A stretch of 64,000 nt of DNA from Acidobacteriota bacterium (GTDB lineage Bacteria > Acidobacteriota > Blastocatellia > RBC074): the NCBI GenBank assembly GCA_016710075.1, contig JADJLO010000003.1, positions 206,501 through 270,500 of the forward strand. Reading direction: 5' to 3'. Shown here in pieces: positions 1 through 10,380 of the stretch (positions are counted from its first letter, which is position 1; every line of letters starts with the position of its first letter). The translations under genes were made by a program, and so were the position numbers. Below the pieces are notes generated by a model that was not told the DNA's origin, ran no database searches, and saw only the letters and a program-made list of their open reading frames with translations.

Positions 1-860
1 AAAAAACCATAGACCATGTGCATGCCGAAGCAGGCGTATTTGTTCATCTCCTGACGAAAGAAGAGCGATTCGGCTTCGCCGCGGCGGATATCTGCTGAAG
101 TGCCCGCGCACGAGCGCTCAAAAGCATCAAGCCCGCCCTCAATCACCTGATTCAGGTCGATCTTCTCACCGTAGGCATTCGTCCAAACCGATTCCTGCGG
201 CTTGATCATCATCGGAAATGCCATCAACCCCCAGGGCAGATGCCTGTAGAGGAACATCGGGTCATATTTCTGAAGGTTCTGCGGATCGCATCGGAACAGG
301 GCTTTTGAAGCCTCCATCAGATCGCGCAGCGTATATCGCGTGCTGCCGGCGATGATCTGCTGCTCCGGGCTGACGTTGCATTCCAGAAAGCCCGCCAGAA
401 AACTGTTTTCGTGGACCTCGATTTCATGCGGGAAGTAGACGTACTTCTTTCCGTTGACCTCATTCTCACGGGCGAATTTACTGAGGAAATCCACAACATT
501 GCTGCCGTCGTTGAGTGTGAATTTCTTGCCGAAGGAGATCATGGCATGGCTCACCGCCGATGGGTCTTTCAGTTCGCGCGCATAGTGGCTGACGTACTCG
601 TCCGCCACCTTCAGGGCGTTCTCTGCTGTCGGGGAAAGCGTGACCACGGGCAGGGCTTTGTAGGCCGGCGCCGCCTCGGGTTGTTTAACCGGCTCACCCG
701 AGCCAAACCATCCGGCCTTGTATCCGGCAAAACCTGCAACCGCCAGCGCACCGGCGCCGCCAACTCCGATCATGATCAGTTTTCGCCTGCCTGCATCCGG
801 TGTCTGATTAAGCTGTTGCTTCTTTCGCTCTTTCTCGCGTTTTTGTTTTGATTTGCTCAT
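1..860 (-). CDS. Membrane-anchored hypothetical protein (3' end outside window)
   Basis: An open frame starts at the ATG at 858-860 and runs off the left edge without a stop, giving at least 286 residues. The N terminus is very rich in Lys, Arg and Gln (about 27 residues). An RRK pair then precedes one hydrophobic helix (about residues 28-46), followed by a Pro/Ala linker and a soluble domain. This suggests a cytoplasmic tail, one membrane segment or Tat-like leader, and an exported domain. The C-terminal part is rich in Met, Phe and Tyr. I do not recognise a family. It is divergent from the M14 peptidase gene across a 356-bp gap. Confidence 0.7.
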   Translation of the reverse strand, partial: MSKSKQKREKERKKQQLNQTPDAGRRKLIMIGVGGAGALAVAGFAGYKAGWFGSGEPVKQPEAAPAYKALPVVTLSPTAENALKVADEYVSHYARELKDPSAVSHAMISFGKKFTLNDGSNVVDFLSKFARENEVNGKKYVYFPHEIEVHENSFLAGFLECNVSPEQQIIAGSTRYTLRDLMEASKALFRCDPQNLQKYDPMFLYRHLPWGLMAFPMMIKPQESVWTNAYGEKIDLNQVIEGGLDAFERSCAGTSADIRRGEAESLFFRQEMNKYACFGMHMVYGF

Positions 861-949
861 GGATTTAATAGAACCTCGGGATATTATTTGGGGCTTGTTG
901 AAAGCTATGCGAGCCGCTGTGTTAAGTCAAGAAGCAGGAAGAAGCGGGA

Positions 950-980
950 AGTTTAAAGTTTAAAGTCTAAAGTTTAAAGT
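950..980. repeat. Heptamer-A array (AAAGTYY), forward
   Basis: Four consecutive 7-nt units of the AAAGTTT/AAAGTCT type. This family recurs in eight other intergenic places of the window. Only a degenerate inverted partner is visible downstream (about 1097-1113). Confidence 0.8.
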
Positions 981-1054
981 GGTTGGCTGCTTATTTAAAT
1001 CATAAAATTTAAGTAACTGCTCAGCCCCTGCTCAACAGAAATTGATGGATGACG

Positions 1055-1086
1055 ATTAGGCTGGGATTGAACAATCCCAGCCTAAT
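1055..1086. terminator. Perfect hairpin, terminator-like
   Basis: Two 14-base perfectly complementary arms (1055-1068 and 1073-1086) enclose a GAAC loop. There is no clear T run. It lies between divergent genes, so it is not placed as an ordinary terminator of either; an mRNA leader structure or a repeat remnant is equally possible. Confidence 0.45.
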
Positions 1087-1216
1087 ATGAAGCTCCTGAA
1101 AATTGAAACTTTGAAACCCGCAAACGCTCAAGACCGTCTAAATCAGTGACTTAATTTATCATTTGGTTCATTATTTCACCGAATTTTCAATACCGACTTT
1201 AACTGGAGGCCCGATT

Positions 1217-4200
1217 ATGAACCGCACTTTGTCAAGACGTGCGAGGAGTTTGTTCACACACCTCGTCATGGCCGGTTTTTTACTGTCGATTATCGTCAAC
1301 CCTGCATCTGCCCAGGGAGTAAAGAAGGCTCCGAAGAAGACCGTGCCATCTTCACAGCCATCGGCTCAGCCGGGGCAGCAGAACGACAAGGAATATACGG
1401 AATCGATTCTGAAGAACACTACCGAGAAATTTTTTCTGACCGAGTTGGTGGATCATCTGCCGGCATCGGACAAGGTGCCGACTCCGGCGAAGGTGATTGG
1501 TTATCCGGTCGGGACGCCGAACAAGCTGACCTACACGAAAGATCAGTATCGATATTATCGTGAGCTCGAGAAATCATCTCCGCGGGTCAAGGTTTTTGTC
1601 GCTCCGGAGAAGAGTGAAATGGGTAAGGATCAGTACCTCGTCGTGGTCTCGGATGAGGCCAGCGTCAACAATCTGGCCAGGTATAAAGAGATCACCGCAA
1701 AGCTGGCTGATCCGAGAGGCATCAAGGACGAAGAAGCGAAGCAATTGATCGGTGAAGGGAAGGCCATCTACTGGGCTTCGGGGTCGATTCATTCGCCGGA
1801 GACCGGAAGCCCTGAGATGCTCATGGAGATGGCTTACCGTCTGGCGGTCGAAGAGAGCCCGTTCATCCAGGCGATTCGCAAAAATGTCATCGTCATGATC
1901 ACTCCGACCAGCGAGGTCGACGGTCGAGACATGATGGTCGACCTTTACAACTGGCGAAAGGCGAATGAAGGCAAACGCGCACCGGGGCTTGTCTACTGGG
2001 GCAAGTATGTGGCCCATGACAATAACCGCGATTCCATGGGGATGGCGCTGGCGCTCTCACGCAATCAGATGTCGACATTTCTCGACTTCCACCCGACGGT
2101 TCTGCACGACCTTCACGAATCGGTTCCGTTCCTCTACACATCGACAGGAACAGGGCCTTACAACGCGTGGCTCGATCCGATCGTGGTGGATGAATGGCAG
2201 GCGCTGGCCTATCACGAAATCGAAGAGATGACCAAGCGCGGAGTGCCTGGAGTCTGGACGCATGGTTTTTATGACGGCTGGGCGCCGAACTATATGTTCT
2301 ATGTCGCCAACGGCCACAACTCAATAGGCCGCTTCTACGAGACCTTCGGCAACCGCGGGGCGGACACACAGGACCGCACCGTCGGTGAGCAGAGCAACCG
2401 CGACTGGTTCCGGCCCAATCCGCCGTTGGCGCGGGTGAAATGGTCGATCCGAAATAACATCAACCTGCAGCAGAGCGCGATCCTGCTGGCCATGAATTAC
2501 GTCTCGGCCAACAAGGAACGCTTTCTCAATAACTTTTATCTCAAGAGCAAGCGTTCGGTTGCCAAGGCCCGCACCGAAGGGCCTGCGGCCTACGTCCTGC
2601 CGGGCAACGATTCGCGTCCGAACGAGGCGGCTGACCTCGTCAACCTGCTTAAGATGCAAGGCTGCGAAGTTCACCGCGCAGACAAGGAATTCGAAGTAAA
2701 AGAGGGCAAATACCCGGCCGGCAGCTATGTGGTTCGCATGGATCAGCCTTATTCGCGCATGGCTGATATGCTGCTCGACACTCAGTATTACAACGTCAAC
2801 GATCCGCGTCCATATGATGACACGGGCTGGACTCTCGGCCCTCTGCGCAACGTCAAAACGGTGCGAGTCAAGGACGAGAAGGTGCTCGATGCGCCGATGA
2901 CGTTGATCAGTGGCCCGGTGAAAGTCATGGGCCGCGTCGAGGGGGCCGGCAGCGCAGGTTTTGTCATTAACCATAATGCTGAAAGCGCCCTCGCCCAGCT
3001 TCGCTTCAGATTGAAGGATGTCAAGATGATGGCGGCCGAAGACGGATTCAAAGTCGGCGAGCGGTCATTCAATGCCGGATCATTCATCATCAAGTCAGAT
3101 GGCAACCCGGCGGATCTGGCTTCGCGGCTGCGCCGTGAAGCAGGAGACCTCGGGATCACTGCGGTTGCGGTGGATAAATTACCCGAGATCGCAATGCACG
3201 CTCTGTCAGTGCCGCGCATTGCGTTTGTTCATACATGGACAAATACGCAGGATGAGGGCTGGTACCGGATCGAATTCGACCGGCTCGGAATTCCTTACGA
3301 CTATATTTCAGACCAGGTTCTCGGCCGCACGCCAAACCTGCGCGAAAAATGGGATGTCATCATCTTTGGCCCGATTCGCGGCACCGCTCAGTCCATCGTC
3401 AGAGGGGCGCCGAAACGCGGCGATGATGAGCCGCCTATGGCCTGGAAGAAGTCCGATCTGACTCCGAACTTCGGGCTCAGCCCGGATCAAACAGATGACA
3501 TGCGCGGAGGCATGGGAATCTCCGGTGTGGCCAATCTTCAGAAATTTATCGAATCCGGTGGCCTGTTCGTCACGATCGGCGCCAATTCGGCCGTGCCGAT
3601 TGATTTCGGAATCACCGAGGGCGTCTCGATTCAGGAAACACGCCAGTTGCAGGCTCGCGGATCGATCTACAATGCCATCTTTGCAGATCGCAAGAGCCCG
3701 ATAGCTTATGGCTATGACGAAAACCTCGCCGTCTATTTCAACCAGGCCCCGGTGTTTCAAGTGAGCGCGCTTGGAGGTTTTTGGCGGGGGATTTGGCGCA
3801 CCCGGACAGGGAGCCCAGGGAAGACCCAGCGGCCGCGGAGGCTTGAACGATCCGGATGTTGTTCAGGGGAGGGCGCCGCTTCCACCTGCGCCTCCGGCTG
3901 CTCCAAACCCTGACGGTATTCCTGAAGAGTTCCGCTCGATGATGGCCGGCCAATTGCCTCCGGCCGAGAGCCGCCCGCGCATCGTCCTGCGATTCGCCGC
4001 CGAAAAAGATCTGCTCATCAGCGGAATGCTCGCCGGCGGTTCGGAACTCGCAGGTCGCCCTGCGGTTATCGATATCCCCGTCGGCAAGGGCCACGTCGTC
4101 ATGTTCTCCAATAATCCGTTCTGGCGGCATCAGACTCACGGCAGCTTCTCGCTGCTCTTCAATGCAGCCCTCAATTACGACAACCTTGGTGCCGGCAGGC

Positions 4201-4262
4201 CGGCTCCAAGGCGCGGCCCGCAGGCTCAGTCAGGCCGTCGGGGAGAAAACGACGATCAGTAA
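1217..4262 (+). CDS. Secreted M14-family zinc metallopeptidase (one frameshift)
   Basis: Start: the ATG at 1217 has a GGAGG-like site at 1204-1208 and begins a typical signal peptide ending near ...ASAQG; the frame also opens upstream at 1163, but without such signals. Zinc-carboxypeptidase signature: an HSPE motif (H192, E195) supplies two zinc ligands, and HDLHE at 297-301 supplies the third. The domain is followed by a long C-terminal part including a GATase-like region near residues 660-800. The reading frame breaks in a T5 run at 3778-3782. Removing one T gives LGGFGGGFGAPG and continues in frame to the stop at 4262, about 1014 residues in all. Role: export and hydrolysis of peptides outside the cytoplasm (inference from the family). 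The break is probably a sequencing error. Confidence 0.85.
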
Positions 4263-4264
4263 TG

Positions 4265-4412
4265 AACGAAGTAGATGACGAAACAGACGAAAAGATCTGA
4301 AGGCTGAAAAAGACTGACTTGCTCGGTTGTTCGAGGATTTTTGAATATCACATCCAATGAACGCTGGAAAATTTTTTCGTCTGTTCCGTTTATTTCGTCT
4401 GTTTCGTAATCT
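4265..4412. repeat. Nonamer fold-back element C1
   Basis: Forward 9-nt units of the type CGAAANARA (4265-4296) and four reverse units of the type TTTCGTNTR (4375-4410) enclose a spacer of about 79 nt. The forward array begins three bases after the peptidase stop codon. Two other elements (19289-19431 and 58129-58280) share this architecture and spacer length. Confidence 0.8.
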
Positions 4413-4439
4413 GCAAATGATCGAATCGAAAGGAAAAGC

Positions 4440-5627
4440 ATGCTGCGACAATCCATCATTGCATTAGCATTAGTAATCGTTACAGGAGTTGTTGGGCTGT
4501 CACAAACTCCATCTTCAACGGGAGTCCCTGCGGCCAAAAACGATTACAGCAAAGGCGAAACCTGGCTCTGCCGCCCGGGGAGGACCGATGCCTGTGCGGC
4601 CGATCTGAGGGCCACAGTCGTCTCGGCCGATGGCAAACTGAAGCAGGAGAATTGGTCCGCCTCTCCAGATGCGCCGATCGATTGCTTCTACGTTTATCCA
4701 ACTGTCTCGAACGACAAGACTCCGAACAGTGACATGGTCGCCGGGCCCGAAGAACTGAGCGTGATTCACCAACAGTTCGCGCGCTTCGGGTCTCAGTGTC
4801 GAGTCTACGCCCCGCTCTACCGTCAAGTGACGCTGACTGCATTGCGCGCAGGCATTGCAGGTCAACCCATGGTCGTTGATCGCGCGCTTGGCTACAACGA
4901 TGTGGTTGCCTCCTGGAATTATTATCTGGAGCACGATAACCAGGGTCGCGGCGTAATTCTGATTGGCCATTCGCAGGGTTCCGGCGTGCTTGCTCAACTC
5001 ATACGCAACGAGATTGCCGGAAAGCCGGTCCAGAAGCTGATTGTCTCGGCCATGCTGCTCGGATCGAATCTTCCCGTGCCGAGGGACAAAGAGACTCCCG
5101 GAGGACCATTCAATGGCATGCCGCTCTGCCGGTCGGCTTCTCAGACCGGATGTGTCATCACCTACGCCTCATTCCGCTCTGATGTGCCGCCCCCGCAGAA
5201 TACACGCTTTGGCAGAGTGGCGAACAAGGACATGGAATCCGCCTGCACAAATCCGGCAGCGCTCGGCGGCGGCAGCGGCGAACTTCACGCTTATCTGGGC
5301 TCCGGAGGTCGCGGCAATGGTTCTTCTGCAGAGCCAAAACCGTGGGTTACGCCGCCTCAGCCCATCAGCACCCCTTTTGTCAGCGTTCCGGGGCTGCTCA
5401 CCGCCGAATGCGTCTCCAATGAAAAAGGTTCTTATCTCGCAGTTACCGTGAATGGCAAAAAATCAGATCCGCGAACCGACGATATCGTGGGTGATGTCGT
5501 GGTCAACGGTCAGGTTCAGGCCGACTGGGGATTGCACCTGATCGACGTCAATCTGGCCATGGGCAACCTGATCGAAATCGCCGGCAAACAGGCCAAGGCT
5601 TTCGTCGAAAAGCAAAAGAAGAAATAG
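4440..5627 (+). CDS. DUF3089-type secreted alpha/beta-hydrolase
   Basis: This 395-residue protein has an N-terminal signal peptide (about 22 residues, ending after GLSQ). A CFYVYPTVSND stretch near residue 82 is typical of DUF3089 proteins, and the nucleophile elbow GHSQG is present with Ser178. Later acidic and histidine residues could complete the triad. Role: an exported esterase or lipase-like enzyme of unknown substrate. It is transcribed in the same direction as the peptidase and ends at a strong bidirectional terminator at 5636-5680. The family assignment is firm; the substrate is unknown. Confidence 0.85.
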   Translation: MLRQSIIALALVIVTGVVGLSQTPSSTGVPAAKNDYSKGETWLCRPGRTDACAADLRATVVSADGKLKQENWSASPDAPIDCFYVYPTVSNDKTPNSDMVAGPEELSVIHQQFARFGSQCRVYAPLYRQVTLTALRAGIAGQPMVVDRALGYNDVVASWNYYLEHDNQGRGVILIGHSQGSGVLAQLIRNEIAGKPVQKLIVSAMLLGSNLPVPRDKETPGGPFNGMPLCRSASQTGCVITYASFRSDVPPPQNTRFGRVANKDMESACTNPAALGGGSGELHAYLGSGGRGNGSSAEPKPWVTPPQPISTPFVSVPGLLTAECVSNEKGSYLAVTVNGKKSDPRTDDIVGDVVVNGQVQADWGLHLIDVNLAMGNLIEIAGKQAKAFVEKQKKK

Positions 5628-5635
5628 GGTAACTG

Positions 5636-5680
5636 CAAAGCGCCCATCTTCTTCTTGAACATTTGAAGATGGGCGCTTTG
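5636..5680. terminator. Strong bidirectional intrinsic terminator
   Basis: A 15-bp perfect stem (5636-5650 with 5666-5680) is followed by a T-rich stretch. It sits between the convergent DUF3089 gene and the sortilin-like gene and can serve both strands. Confidence 0.85.
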
Positions 5681-5733
5681 TAGTTAATTGTTTTCTTTAA
5701 AATCGTTTGTTTCGCAACCTGCTTATCTCTTCT

Positions 5734-8700
5734 CTACTTGATCGGTTTGACGGCAGCAGGATAAATGCCGGCATCTGCCATCTCTTTCTGGAGTGCCGGG
5801 AATTCGGATATCAACGCATTGGCTTCCCTGAATTGCCTTATCCAAATCTGCTTTGACTTCCGGCAACTGGCGCATCTGCGTTTCGGTGGGACGTGAAGTC
5901 GAAGACATGATTCCGCCTTTGAGCCCGCTGATCCTGAAACGAAGCGCTCTGGTGAAGACGGAGAAGTCGCCGGTGACAAACGGATCCGCCATTGCGATGC
6001 CGAACCGGGCGCCGACCGGCTGGAATTTTTTGGCGAACTCTTCGATCTTCTTTTTGAGAGCCTCAGGCGCGTCTTTATTGTCTTTCAGAGATCCCTGCAT
6101 GGCTCTCAGCCTGTCGTTAAGCGCCGTGACGCTTTCGGAGGCATCAGAGAACTTCTTCTGAAGTTTGTGAAGATCCATTGCCGCATCGAAAGCTGCGCGG
6201 CGATCAGCCTCGGCGATCGTGATGTCGGGATCTCCGACCACTGAGAAAGTATTCGACGCAACATCCTTGCCGTCGATCCTGAGAGTCGCCTGGTACTGAC
6301 CCGGCATGACGAACGGGCCGCCCATGCCGCCGCCGCCGAAGCCGCCACCCCCCCCCCGCCACCCCCGCCTTGAGGTGGTCGAGGCGCCGGAAGAGGCTCA
6401 ACGCGCAGATCCCAGAGAAGAACGTTGATGCCGGGACCGGCCTTCTCCTTGACCTTGTCCGCTGAAAATTCCCGGACGACATTACCGCCGGAATCCCTGA
6501 TTATTATCGCGAGATTTTTGGCGGCCGATTTGAGGTGATAGGTGATTTTTGCGCCGATTTCCGGGTTCTTGCCGAGAAACTGCATGTCTCCCTGGAACTC
6601 GCGCATCCGATCACCGGCTGGATTTATCTGGGTAGCCGAAAGGGTATCGAAAGCCATGCATCCTTCTCGCGGGCTTTGGCGAATTGTTGCAATGGAGTCA
6701 GGTCGTCGAGGACCCAGATGCTGCGGCCGTGAGTGGCCAGAAGCATGGCGTTGTCGCGCGGATGCAGTGTGATCTCGTAAACCGGAACCGTAGGCAGATT
6801 GCCTTTCACCCGCATCCATTGTTTGCCGCGATCGAAGGAGGCAAACAGACCGGTCTCTGTGCCGAGATAGAGCACATCGGGATTTTTCAGATCTTCAGTG
6901 ATTGTGCGGACGACCTGGCCTTTGGGAAGGTCGCCGGAGATCGACTGCCAGTTCCGGCCATAGTCGCGGCTGGCATAAACATAAGTCCCGAAATCGCCGA
7001 GCCTGTGCCCGTCGAATGTGGCGTAAACTGTACCTTCGTCAAACCGCGATGGAGCCAGCCTTGAAACATAGGTATTTTTCGGCAGCCCCGGGAACTTCGA
7101 TGTGACGTTCTCCCATTTTCCGCCGTCATCGCGCGTGACGCTGACTACGCCGTCATCGGATCCGGCATAATAAATACCGGCTTTCATCGGGGATTCAGCG
7201 AAGGTGACGATGTTGCCGTACGATCCGACTCCGTCGTTTCTGGCTATTTTGGTCTCCTTGCCTTTGACGCCCATCAATTCCAGTTCGTCGCGGTTTGTGT
7301 CGGTCGTCAGATCGGGGCTGATGACTTTCCAGGAATGCCCGCGATCCGCCGATTTGAAAACCCTGTTGGCGGTGACAAAGATCGTCGCGGGATTATGAGG
7401 TGAAATCAGTATCGGAGTGTCCCAGTTCCAGCGGTAAGGCTTCTCGCCTTCGGGCGGCTCCGGTCGGATGGTCTGGCGCTCGTTGGTTACGCGGTCGATG
7501 CGGCTCATGCGGCCGTCCTGAGACTCGGCATAAATGATGCGGCTGTCGGTTGGATCGATCTGCGCGACAAAACCGTCCCCTCCGCTGACGACAAACCACT
7601 CATCGTTGCCGATGCCGTCGGCTGAGCGCACAGCACTCGGCCCGCACCAGGTGTTGTTGTCCTGTAATCCTCCGCAGATCGTGTACGGCGTCTTAAAGTC
7701 GTAACTCACATGATAGAACTGACCAAGATTCATGTTGCTGAGCCAGACATAGGTCTTGCTCTTGTCGTAAGAGATGCCGACTCCGCCATCCCCGCCAATC
7801 ATCGTGTGATTGGAGTTGTTCGGATCGATCCACATGGCATGAAAATCCACGTGAATCTTCTGAGCGCCGTCGGCGCGGAAGTTCTTGCCGCCGTCGTCGG
7901 AGATATGGAGCGAAACGCCGAGCACGTATAGCCGCAGGTCATTATTTGGATCGATCCGGATCTGGGAGAAATACATCGGACGCGGATTGGTCGGCCCCAT
8001 CTTCGTCCAACTGGCGCCTGCGTCTTCCGAACGATAGATGCCGCTCTCTTTTTCATGCTCGATGCGCGCGTAGACTATGTTCGAATCGCGGCGGTATACA
8101 TCCATGCCGATTCGACCCATGGGGCCTTCGGGCAACCCCTTGGTAAGTTTTGTCCAGTTGCGGCCGGCATCGGTTGTTTTGTATATGGCGCTGCCCGTTC
8201 CTCCACCGTTCATGCCCCACGCCGAGCGGCGCCTCTGATAGGTCGCGGCATAGAGAGTCTTGTTGTTGGAAGGATCCATGACCAGCTCGGTTGCGCCTGT
8301 GTTTTCGTCAGTGCCGAGAACGCGGCTCCAGGTCAGGCCGCCGTCTGCCGTTTTGTATACGCCGCGCTCTCCGCCCGGTCCCCAAAGGCTGCCGAGCGCC
8401 GCGACATAGACCACATCGTGATCGACCGGATCGACTATGATGCGCGCAATATGCTTCGATTCGCGCAGCCCCATGTTCTTCCAGCTCTTCCCGCCATCGG
8501 TCGATTTGAAAACTCCATCGCCCCACGATGAACTCTGGCGGTTGTTGTTCTCGCCTGTCCCAACCCAGACCATGTTGGCATCGTTCGGAGCAATCGCCAC
8601 ATCGCCGATCGATGAACTCGATTCGTTGTCGAAAACAGTCTCGAATGTCGTTCCCTGGTTGAGCGTCTTCCACAGCCCTCCGGTAGCCGTCGCGACATAG

Positions 8701-8909
8701 AAAACCGCGGGATTGCTCTCAAGCACCGCAAAATCGTCGATTCGGCCCGATGGCGTGGCCGGCCCAATCTCACGGAATTTCAATTTGTCGAATGGCGAAG
8801 CTGCCGGCTGCGGGGCGTTCTGTGTGAAGCCCCTGCCGGCTGAAAATAATAGTGCGGCAAAAATAACCAACAAACACAAAGCTCTGAACGTGAAACGCGC
8901 GGGTGACAT
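5734..8909 (-). CDS. Secreted sortilin/VPS10-like BNR-repeat protein (three frameshifts)
   Basis: Start: the ATG at 8907-8909 is preceded by a perfect AGGAGG, and a signal peptide follows (ending near GFTQ). The first 750 residues hold repeated Asp-box/BNR motifs (for example SxDGGxxW-type strings such as STDGGKSW, DAGRNW, DRGKQW), so a seven- or ten-bladed propeller of the sortilin/glycosyl-hydrolase-like kind is expected. The frame is interrupted near 6656 (one base missing), in a G10 run (C10 on the plus strand, 6348-6357), and near 5825 (one extra base). Joined, it is about 1058 residues, which suits this family, and it ends with a helical segment. Extracellular; ligand or substrate unknown. 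Confidence 0.8.
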
Positions 8910-9040
8910 GACAAGACCTCCTGGAAATATTTCCACAGCATCTGCGGGGCTAAACGCTTGATGCCGGAATATGACGAATAAACGGGAACGGATGCGCCAT
9001 TGCCTGCATCCGGAATCCAATACTTTGTATTGTGAGCTTT

Positions 9041-9868
9041 TTACAGATACTTGACGAACATCAGCTCATTTCTGCGTTCGTTGTAAACGAGTTCATCGAT
9101 AAGCTGATTGGTGAGCAGGATGCCGAATCCGCCGGCGCGCAGTCCTTTTTCATCGCGGACCATGACGTGTCGGAATGGATCGCCTTCCGGATTATTGACT
9201 GCGGCGTGTTCAAGCGCCTCCGGATCGAAACCTTCTCCTGGATCCTTGATCCAGTAGATGATCGCTCTCTTGAGCCTGATGCAAATCACTTCGACAAATT
9301 TCGTCGGGTCGAGCTTGCCGCCATGCTCGATTGCGTTATTGAGCATCTCCCTGAAGGCGTATGCCATGGCTTCTCGCGTCTCTTCAGGAAGATCGGCCTT
9401 CAACTGGGTTAGCATCTTTTGCAGCAGCGGCACGGCTGACAGGTCGCACGGAACCTTCAGCTGTACCCAGTGAGGCTGGGCGGAGATGACTTCGATTTCA
9501 AGCGGTTCGCAGGGGCCTAGCGCTTTGTTCACCACCACCTGAAGTTCGGTGATGCTGAATGGCTTGATCAGAAAATCGCAGACTTTTTTTCGTAATGCCC
9601 CGAGCACCGCGGCCGGCGTTCCGAACGCGGTCATCATGATTGCTTTGAGCTGTGAATGGCCGGCGCGTAATTTGTCGAGAAATTCGAGGCCATCCATTCC
9701 CGGCATCATGTAATCTATCAAGGCAAGGTCAAACGTCTCATTCTCCAGAATTTTCAGGGCCTGCCCGCCATCAGCCGCATGCACAATAAAGTGGCCGTCG
9801 CTTTTCAGCGTTTCCTCGATCACTTCATGCAAAGCTGAGTCGTCGTCAACTACGAGAATCCTGCCCAT
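9041..9868 (-). CDS. Response-regulator receiver fused to RsbW-like ATPase domain
   Basis: The ATG at 9868 is chosen because GAGG lies six bases upstream; an upstream TTG at 9874 is the alternative. Residues 1-120 form a receiver domain: acidic pocket DDD (8-10), phospho-acceptor D52 and conserved K102. Residues 130-275 form a GHKL ATPase of the serine-kinase/anti-sigma type, with N-box EMLNNAIEHG (174-183), G1 DPGEGF (209-214) and a GGFGILL G2 box. There is no histidine-containing dimerisation domain. Likely role: a phosphorylation-controlled kinase or anti-sigma switch in partner-switching regulation (inference). It stands alone, with no PP2C phosphatase, antagonist or sensor kinase nearby. 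Confidence 0.85.
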   Translation of the reverse strand: MGRILVVDDDSALHEVIEETLKSDGHFIVHAADGGQALKILENETFDLALIDYMMPGMDGLEFLDKLRAGHSQLKAIMMTAFGTPAAVLGALRKKVCDFLIKPFSITELQVVVNKALGPCEPLEIEVISAQPHWVQLKVPCDLSAVPLLQKMLTQLKADLPEETREAMAYAFREMLNNAIEHGGKLDPTKFVEVICIRLKRAIIYWIKDPGEGFDPEALEHAAVNNPEGDPFRHVMVRDEKGLRAGGFGILLTNQLIDELVYNERRNELMFVKYL

Positions 9869-10203
9869 CAGCAACCTCTAATTTAGTTAATTTAGTTCGG
9901 CGGAATTTACCCAATAAATGTTTAACCACTTTAAGAATCTGCGGCTATTATGCCTACAGGTTTTCTGTTTGACCAGTGAAGAGGTGGATAAGGGATAAAC
10001 AAAATCTCATCCTTTGCGGATATTTTAAAGTTTGTAGCAGTGCCTTTACCAAATCTCATCGAATTTGCGATCTCCCTGGAGTCTGCCTGCTTTCAAGGAT
10101 CGTTTTTTTTATCAGGTCAGGCTTTAAACTTCAGGCAACGGATTTCTGTCTTTCTTTATTAGACTTGCCTGACTGCCTGATATCGCTATAATTAACAACT
10201 TCT
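9869..10203. other. Intergenic region upstream of the regulator and tRNA-Arg
   Basis: It carries repeat D (10024-10101) and AT-rich DNA. No protein-coding gene is supported; short open frames here are within the repeat. Confidence 0.6.
10024..10101. repeat. Dispersed repeat D, copy 1
   Basis: The string around AAAGTTTGTAGCAG, then CAAATCTCATCGAATTTGCG and CTGGAGTCTGCCTGC, recurs with small differences at 20326-20385 and 20505-20535, and as a truncated form at 59798-59832. It is intergenic in every case. Confidence 0.75.
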
Positions 10204-10277
<74 letters not shown>

Positions 10278-10380
10278 CTTTCCCAACAATCTGTGACGGG
10301 CATCCAGATCAGGTGCCCGTCTTGTTTTTCATACAAACGGCGGACTGATTGGCAGTTTGTCATAAATTCCAGGGTAATCG

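Larger units (their letters stand above)
861..1216. other. Intergenic region between divergent genes
   Basis: It contains a short AAAGTYY heptamer array (950-980) and a perfect hairpin (1055-1086). The last 60 bases are AT-rich and lead into a GGAGG-like ribosome-binding site just before the ATG at 1217. No gene is apparent here. Confidence 0.6.

Noticed and set aside
1899..2369. Long minus-strand frame inside the M14 peptidase gene
   Set aside because: Shadow frame; the plus strand has a full enzyme with zinc-site motifs.
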